From: Halobacillus naozhouensis
GTDB lineage: Bacteria; Bacillota; Bacilli; Bacillales; Halobacillaceae
Assembly (NCBI RefSeq): GCF_029714185.1
Contig: NZ_CP121671.1
Location: forward strand, 3,224,001 to 3,288,000
Length of the DNA: 64,000 bases
Direction of reading: 5' to 3'
This document shows, one piece after another, positions 60,105 through 64,000 of the stretch; position 1 is the stretch's first letter; every line of letters begins with the position of its first letter. The notes under the pieces are model-generated. The model did not search any database and was not told the origin of the DNA. It saw only the letters and a list, made by a program, of their open reading frames with translations. The position numbers were made by a program, and so were the translations under genes.

Positions 60105-61298
60105 TTATCTCACATTCTCTGTGGCGAACTCGTACGCATAACAAATATGGTAGAGATCTTCAATTTCCATTTGTGTAGGGACTCTTGGATTGTTCGCTGG
60201 ACTCCCGCTTGCTAATGCATCTCCAGCCATCTTACTGGTAACGCTCTCAAACTCTTGTCTATCAATACCCCACCCACTAAGATTAGGAATATTTAAGTCT
60301 AAACAAAGCTTTTTAACCGAGGATACAGCTAGATCCGCCGCCTCTTCATTTGAAAAGTTTTGCGCATCTGCTGAAAAAATCTTTCCTAAATCAGCCAATC
60401 GACCAATGGAAGCTTCCTTGCTAAATTCTAATACAGCCGGCAACAACATTGCGTTAGAATAACCGTGTGGAACATGAAAAAGGGCCCCAATTGGTCGAGA
60501 CATTCCATGGACTAAACATACGGAAGAATTTGAAAAAGCCATACCTGCCTGCAGGGATCCTAAGGACATCGCTTCTCTTGCATCAATATTTTCACCATCT
60601 TTATAGGCCATCCTAATATTCTCAACAATTAATTTCATTGCAGAAAGCGCTATCATATCTGTCATTGGATGAGACTGTTTAGATAAGTAACCTTCGATGG
60701 CGTGACTTAAAGCATCAATTCCTGTCGCTGACGTGACATGTGTAGGAGATGATAGTGACAGTAATGGGTCAACAATAGCCACAACGGGCATAAATGATGG
60801 CTGTTTAATCATCATTTTCACATCATTTGTTGTGTTCGTAATAATCGTTGCATCTGTGGCTTCAGAACCCGTGCCTGCTGTGGTAGGGATCGCAATATGC
60901 GGAATTGGCTTATTTTCCGCTATTTTAGTCCCCCCCATATAATCTCCTATATAGCCACCATTTGTCGCTAAAACGGCAACTGCTTTTGCTGTATCAATAC
61001 AGCTACCGCCACCAAGAGAAATTACGATATCACAGTTTCCCTTACTAAATAAATCTAACGCTTCTGTGACATACGTATCGGTAGGTTCAGATTCAACCCC
61101 TAGATAAACCGTACTTTCAACATATTCATTTGATAGATAGTTACGGCAATCGTTTACATTTCCAAGTCTATCCATCACCTTATCACTAATAATAAGGGCC
61201 TTTCTTCCTTTTGCTGCCACTTCTACTCCCACTTTTTCAAAAGCGTGACGACCATAAATAATCGTCTGCGGCATGTGCAAAACAGCATGCTTTTCCAT
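60105..61298 (-). CDS. Iron-containing alcohol dehydrogenase
   Basis: A 397-residue group III alcohol dehydrogenase. The NAD-binding segment SLGGGSCIDTAKA, TTAGTGSEAT, and the metal ligands in DALSHAIEGYLS and HGMSRPIGALFHVPHG are visible. Members act on 1,3-propanediol, 4-hydroxybutyrate, butanol and similar alcohols. It is the first gene after a sigma-54 promoter and an activator site, followed by a GntP permease and the acylating semialdehyde dehydrogenase. The simplest reading is oxidation of an imported 3-hydroxy acid (for example 3-hydroxypropionate or 3-hydroxyisobutyrate) to its semialdehyde. That substrate is inferred, not shown. Confidence 0.9.
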   Translation of the reverse strand: MEKHAVLHMPQTIIYGRHAFEKVGVEVAAKGRKALIISDKVMDRLGNVNDCRNYLSNEYVESTVYLGVESEPTDTYVTEALDLFSKGNCDIVISLGGGSCIDTAKAVAVLATNGGYIGDYMGGTKIAENKPIPHIAIPTTAGTGSEATDATIITNTTNDVKMMIKQPSFMPVVAIVDPLLSLSSPTHVTSATGIDALSHAIEGYLSKQSHPMTDMIALSAMKLIVENIRMAYKDGENIDAREAMSLGSLQAGMAFSNSSVCLVHGMSRPIGALFHVPHGYSNAMLLPAVLEFSKEASIGRLADLGKIFSADAQNFSNEEAADLAVSSVKKLCLDLNIPNLSGWGIDRQEFESVTSKMAGDALASGSPANNPRVPTQMEIEDLYHICYAYEFATENVR

Positions 61299-61339
61299 TA
61301 TAAGTTACTTCCCCCTTTCTAGGCTTTCACTTATATACA

Positions 61340-61356
61340 TGCAAAAGGCATGCCAA
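61340..61356 (-). promoter_or_regulatory. Sigma-54 (-24/-12) promoter
   Basis: Minus strand TTGGCATGCCTTTTGCA matches the sigma-54 consensus TTGGCACNNNNNTTGCW, with GG at -24 and GC at -12 in the right spacing. It ends 41 bp upstream of the Fe-ADH start codon. The gene immediately upstream encodes a sigma-54 activator. Confidence 0.8.
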
Positions 61357-61389
61357 CTTTCAAACCGGATAGGTCGGTCTTTCCATATT

Positions 61390-61419
61390 ACGAATTGTAG
61401 ATGAAACGCTACAGTTCGT
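61390..61419. promoter_or_regulatory. Upstream activating sequence for the sigma-54 activator
   Basis: ACGAATTGTAG and CTACAGTTCGT form an inverted repeat (10 of 11 matching) around 8 bases. It lies ~35 bp upstream of the -24 element, and next to the activator gene. This is the expected place and form of an enhancer-binding protein site. Confidence 0.65.
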
Positions 61420-61448
61420 TCATTTGTTGTAGTCCTTCTCCTACACCC

Positions 61449-63260
61449 TCAATCGGATAACCGATATTTCTTGATCTTTTGATATAATGTGGTTCGGTGG
61501 ATGCCCAGTTCATCTGCAGCCTTTGACTTATTCCCCTTTGTATCCTTTAATACCCTTTGAATGAGTTCTTTTTCTTTCTCATGTTCTAGTGTTTTCACAT
61601 CACTAATAATCATCATCTTTCCATTTGACTGCTCGTTTCCCTCTTTATTAATTACAGACGCAGGTAAATCGAACCTATCAATGGTATCTCCATCGACCAT
61701 GACGACAAGTTTTTCAATGGTGTTCACTAACTCCCTTATATTCCCAGGCCACCCATAATGAAGACATGCGGCCACTGCTTCTGAAGTCATTGTTTTTACT
61801 GCCACTTGATACTTATTGCAAATCACATATAGATAATGGGAAATCATTTGGGGGATATCTTCTGTCCGCTGACGAAGCGGTGCAACTGGCAATTCGATAA
61901 CATTTAGTCGATAGAAAAGATCTTCTCGAAACTCTCCCGCTTCCACCATCTTTTCTAAATTACGGTTTGTCGCAGTAATTATTCTTGTATCCATTTGAAC
62001 CTTCCGGAGACCTCCGACAGGTTCAAATTCCTTATCCTGCAAAACCCGCAATAACTTGGTCTGCATCATTAGGGGCATCTCGCCAATCTCATCCAGGAAC
62101 AATGTCCCGTTTTGAGCTAAGTCAAATTTACCTGGCTTACCACCCTTTCTAGCCCCGGTAAAGGCTCCTTCTTCATATCCGAACAATTCGGATTCAAATA
62201 AATGTTCAGGAATACCCCCGCAGTTCACACTAATAAACGGCCCCTCCGAGAAAGGACTTAAGTGATGGATGCCTTTAGCATACATTTCTTTACCCGTGCC
62301 GCTTTCACCTGTAATTAAAACGGTGACCGTGGTTTTAGCAACTTTTCTGGCCATACGTTTTGTATTTGAAGTACTTGGACTAACCCCAATGATTTGATCC
62401 AGTGTAACTTTGTTATTTTGTTTGCCTCTAGTAGGAAGAGTAGTCTGTTCAGCTGTATGTTGAATCATATTTTCTTGAAATCTCTCATAAATTCGATATA
62501 ACTCCGTTACCCCTTCGAAAATGAGCATGCCGATCGCTCCGACCACTCGATCATTTTTCCAGATAGGGATACGATGAACAATCATAGCCTGCCCTTGTAT
62601 ATACTGTACAGCCCCTCGTTCAGGTATGCCTGTTTTTACTGTATTATGCAAATTCGTGTTGTCGATGACCTGCTGCACATGCCTGCCAATCGCTCCTTTT
62701 TGGTCAATACCCGTAAAACGGCTGTATGCTTCATTAAACTCCCTTATAACGCCACCTCCATCCACCACCACAACACCTTCATAAGCACTCTCCAAAATAA
62801 CATTTAAAGTTTCGGCGGAGTGTTCCGATTGATGAATTTCTTTAGCATGCCAGGAAAGCCCTTTCAAAATTTCAGTTCCGGAAACCATTCCGACTAACCT
62901 ATTCTGATCATCAACGACAGTGAAATAGTTAAAGGGCAAGGTGTACATATCTAATAGAGAGTCATCTGAACGAACGATAGCAAAATTCTTTTTCGAGATA
63001 GTGGTTATGACAGATTTCTCTCCTTCTCCACGCAATAAACTTGTTAACATCGCCTTTTCCGTAACCACACCAACCGGTTTCATTCCCTCACTCAGAACTG
63101 GGATATAATCTACATCTAAATGATCCAATAGATGTGCTGCTTCCCTTATCGTTTGATCTATTTCAATATAGGAATGGTTCTGCACCATCCATCTTTTAAT
63201 CTTAAACATCTCTTCTTTTTGTACCGTTCTCTCTGAGCTTCGGATGAACTCCTGGGTCAT
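61449..63260 (-). CDS. Sigma-54 activator with CBS and PAS sensor domains
   Basis: A 603-residue enhancer-binding protein. Residues ~20-135 hold a CBS pair (YIPVLSEGMKPVGVVTEKAM, YFTVVDDQNRLVGMVSG), ~150-250 a PAS domain (LNVILESAYEGVVVVDGGGVI), ~290-530 the AAA+ domain with Walker A GESGTGKE (318-325), GAFTGA (365-370) and Walker B LFLDEIGEM (~387), and the end is a Fis-type helix-turn-helix (KSKAADELGIHRTTLYQKIKKY). The GAFTGA loop confirms contact with sigma-54. CBS domains often sense adenosine nucleotides, the PAS domain a ligand or redox state. It controls the Fe-ADH operon through the adjacent site. GGGGGGAA ribosome site. Confidence 0.94.
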   Translation of the reverse strand: MTQEFIRSSERTVQKEEMFKIKRWMVQNHSYIEIDQTIREAAHLLDHLDVDYIPVLSEGMKPVGVVTEKAMLTSLLRGEGEKSVITTISKKNFAIVRSDDSLLDMYTLPFNYFTVVDDQNRLVGMVSGTEILKGLSWHAKEIHQSEHSAETLNVILESAYEGVVVVDGGGVIREFNEAYSRFTGIDQKGAIGRHVQQVIDNTNLHNTVKTGIPERGAVQYIQGQAMIVHRIPIWKNDRVVGAIGMLIFEGVTELYRIYERFQENMIQHTAEQTTLPTRGKQNNKVTLDQIIGVSPSTSNTKRMARKVAKTTVTVLITGESGTGKEMYAKGIHHLSPFSEGPFISVNCGGIPEHLFESELFGYEEGAFTGARKGGKPGKFDLAQNGTLFLDEIGEMPLMMQTKLLRVLQDKEFEPVGGLRKVQMDTRIITATNRNLEKMVEAGEFREDLFYRLNVIELPVAPLRQRTEDIPQMISHYLYVICNKYQVAVKTMTSEAVAACLHYGWPGNIRELVNTIEKLVVMVDGDTIDRFDLPASVINKEGNEQSNGKMMIISDVKTLEHEKEKELIQRVLKDTKGNKSKAADELGIHRTTLYQKIKKYRLSD

Positions 63261-63390
63261 CTTATTCCCCCCTGAAATATGCTAGAAATCATGACTTTTT
63301 CAAAAGTGATTAAATTATCTGATTAGTATCTATTCTACTTCAAGACATCTATTCGATAAAAATGAAAAACTTACTATTCGACCTTTTAAT

Positions 63391-63419
63391 TTGCAAACCT
63401 ATTAACTAGGGATCATATT
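63391..63419 (+). promoter_or_regulatory. Candidate promoter of the plus-strand small gene
   Basis: TTGCAA (63391-63396), 17-base spacer, CATATT (63414-63419), placed 42 bp before the small gene's start. Confidence 0.4.
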
Positions 63420-63460
63420 CACCGCTGCTAAAGAATAGATTAAACCAGGAGGTGGATAGC

Positions 63461-63640
63461 TTGGATAATGACAAAAAGTTAGCATTAGAGTTGACCAGGA
63501 GCTTTATTCAAAACAGTAACGTACAACCTATCTCTGTAAAGGGCGAGATCGAATATCTATTTGATAATACGATCTACCCTTTCTCTACTATAGTAGATCA
63601 TTTCCTCACGAATATTGAGGACATTAATGAATGGGAATAG
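63461..63640 (+). CDS. Small acidic protein of unknown function
   Basis: A 59-codon ORF, the only plus-strand gene in the window. Reasons to think it real: an AGGAGGTG ribosome site directly before the TTG at 63461, a promoter-like sequence upstream, no overlap with any other gene, and a strong hairpin that begins at its stop codon. The frame also opens at a GTG at 63452, inside the ribosome site, so TTG is preferred. The product is acidic and rather hydrophilic, without a membrane segment, starting DNDKKLALELTRSF and ending FLTNIEDINEWE. I do not recognise a family. It is divergent from the sigma-54 activator and convergent with livF. Confidence 0.55.
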   Translation: MDNDKKLALELTRSFIQNSNVQPISVKGEIEYLFDNTIYPFSTIVDHFLTNIEDINEWE

Positions 63641-63676
63641 CAGAATAAGAGAAATGACTCTTATTCTGCTATTCCC
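63633..63676. terminator. Long perfect hairpin over the small gene's stop codon
   Basis: Two perfect 19-base arms (63633-63651 and 63658-63676) enclose a 6-base loop. The stop codon of the small gene lies inside the left arm. No T-run follows on either strand, so it could be a weak bidirectional terminator or an mRNA-stabilising stem. Confidence 0.5.
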
Positions 63677-63684
63677 TCTAGTAC

Positions 63685-63716
63685 AGAAAAACTGGCCCCG
63701 GAGTACCCGGAACCAG
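63685..63716 (-). terminator. Terminator after livF
   Basis: CTGGTTCCGG and CCGGGGCCAG pair (two G-U) around a 5-base loop, followed by TTTTT on the minus strand. It is 57 bp after the livF stop codon. Confidence 0.75.
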
Positions 63717-63772
63717 CTTTAAATAGTCATCAGTTTAGATTATAGCAATGCCTGTCTATAGGTCTCTATTAG

Positions 63773-64000
63773 CTAAGAACTTAGCGCAAGATGCTTCTGT
63801 TGAACTTCCTCGTCAAACGTATCCGCAGCCCCTTCAAATACGACCCTGCCTTTATTTAAAATATAGACATGATCAGCGATTTTCTTAGCCATCGCCAAAT
63901 TTTGCTCCACGAGCAGCATCGTGATCCCCTCGTCCTTGAGCCGCTTAATAATGTCACTAACTTCCCCGACCATTAGCGGTGACAGCCCTTCCGATGGTTC
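63773..64000 (-). CDS. livF: Branched-chain amino acid ABC transporter ATPase, 5' part outside the window
   Basis: The C-terminal ~75 residues of an ABC ATPase running in from the right edge. It opens with EPSEGLSPLMV, the Walker B/D-loop form typical of LivF, then LLVEQNLAMAKKIADHVYILNKGRVVFEGAA, which carries the H-loop-region sequence of Liv ATPases (here EQN in the place of the usual THD). The expected full length is ~235 residues. Liv transporters carry leucine, isoleucine, valine and sometimes amides, urea or aromatic acids. The rest of the operon lies outside, so substrate cannot be judged. Confidence 0.85.
   Translation of the reverse strand, partial: EPSEGLSPLMVGEVSDIIKRLKDEGITMLLVEQNLAMAKKIADHVYILNKGRVVFEGAADTFDEEVQQKHLALSS

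Noticed and set aside
1..64000. CRISPR array, tRNA/rRNA, insertion sequence, prophage or integration site
   Set aside because: Looked for regular spaced repeats, tRNA-like cloverleaves and transposase motifs on both strands and saw none that could be supported.

Overview
The window looks like chromosomal DNA from a low-GC Gram-positive bacterium of the Bacillaceae, possibly a halophilic or alkaliphilic, Halobacillus-like soil or marine genus. The genus is only a guess. The support is: near-consensus AGGAGG ribosome binding sites with frequent GTG and TTG starts, Gram-positive lipoprotein signals, CcpA-type cre boxes, the B. subtilis-style rhamnose (fused RhaEW) and proline (PutR/PruA/PutB) genes, and a sigma-54 activator. 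No rRNA, tRNA, CRISPR array, insertion sequence or prophage was seen. Every gene except one tiny ORF near the right end is on the minus strand, so the window is best read from right to left.

Layout from left to right. (1) 1-9.1 kb: an acyl-CoA degradation cluster with an acyl-CoA synthetase (cut by the window edge), three SDR dehydrogenases, a hotdog thioesterase, a TetR regulator, a thiolase, two acyl-CoA dehydrogenases and a split (two-gene) MaoC-type enoyl-CoA hydratase. (2) 9.3-19.2 kb: a small anchored protein, then a ROK regulator, a ferric/polyamine-type ABC transporter, an argininosuccinate-lyase-like enzyme and a secreted PIG-L deacetylase that form one probable operon. (3) 19.3-31.5 kb: a TRAP transporter co-directional with a secreted PL11 rhamnogalacturonan lyase, then three Gfo/Idh/MocA dehydrogenases, a TIM-barrel epimerase and a DUF993 aldolase-like protein under an AraC regulator. 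(4) 31.6-39.3 kb: the L-rhamnose catabolic genes (rhaR, rhaEW, rhaA, rhaB, an MFS porter, rhaM). (5) 39.4-41.6 kb: an arylsulfotransferase and an NTF2-like anchored protein. (6) 41.7-45.7 kb: proline catabolism. (7) 46.1-51.2 kb: a two-component system with an ABC exporter. (8) 51.5-63.3 kb: two adjoining hydroxy-acid or polyol catabolic units, one with LacI, GntP, a HisD-like dehydrogenase, an SDR and a 3-hydroxyacyl-CoA-dehydrogenase-like enzyme, the other with an Fe-alcohol dehydrogenase, GntP and a CoA-acylating semialdehyde dehydrogenase behind a sigma-54 promoter and its CBS-PAS activator. (9) The right edge holds a tiny plus-strand ORF and the end of livF.

The genes in regions 3 and 4 fit together as use of pectin rhamnogalacturonan I. 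The PL11 enzyme cuts the polymer outside the cell, the TRAP system brings in an acidic product, the oxidoreductase/DUF993 operon probably processes that product, and the rha genes take L-rhamnose to dihydroxyacetone phosphate and lactate. A 40-bp promoter module with identical internal spacing occurs in front of both the TRAP-PL11 operon and the oxidoreductase operon, each with a cre box close by. This is the best sequence evidence that the two operons form one regulon, probably under the neighbouring AraC protein.

The least explained systems, and so the best candidates for new biology, are the DUF993/Gfo-Idh pathway, the ArgH-like lyase with its ABC importer and PIG-L/ThuA-like protein, and the sigma-54/LacI double cluster at 51-63 kb. 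All functional assignments come from reading motifs and context. No database search was run.
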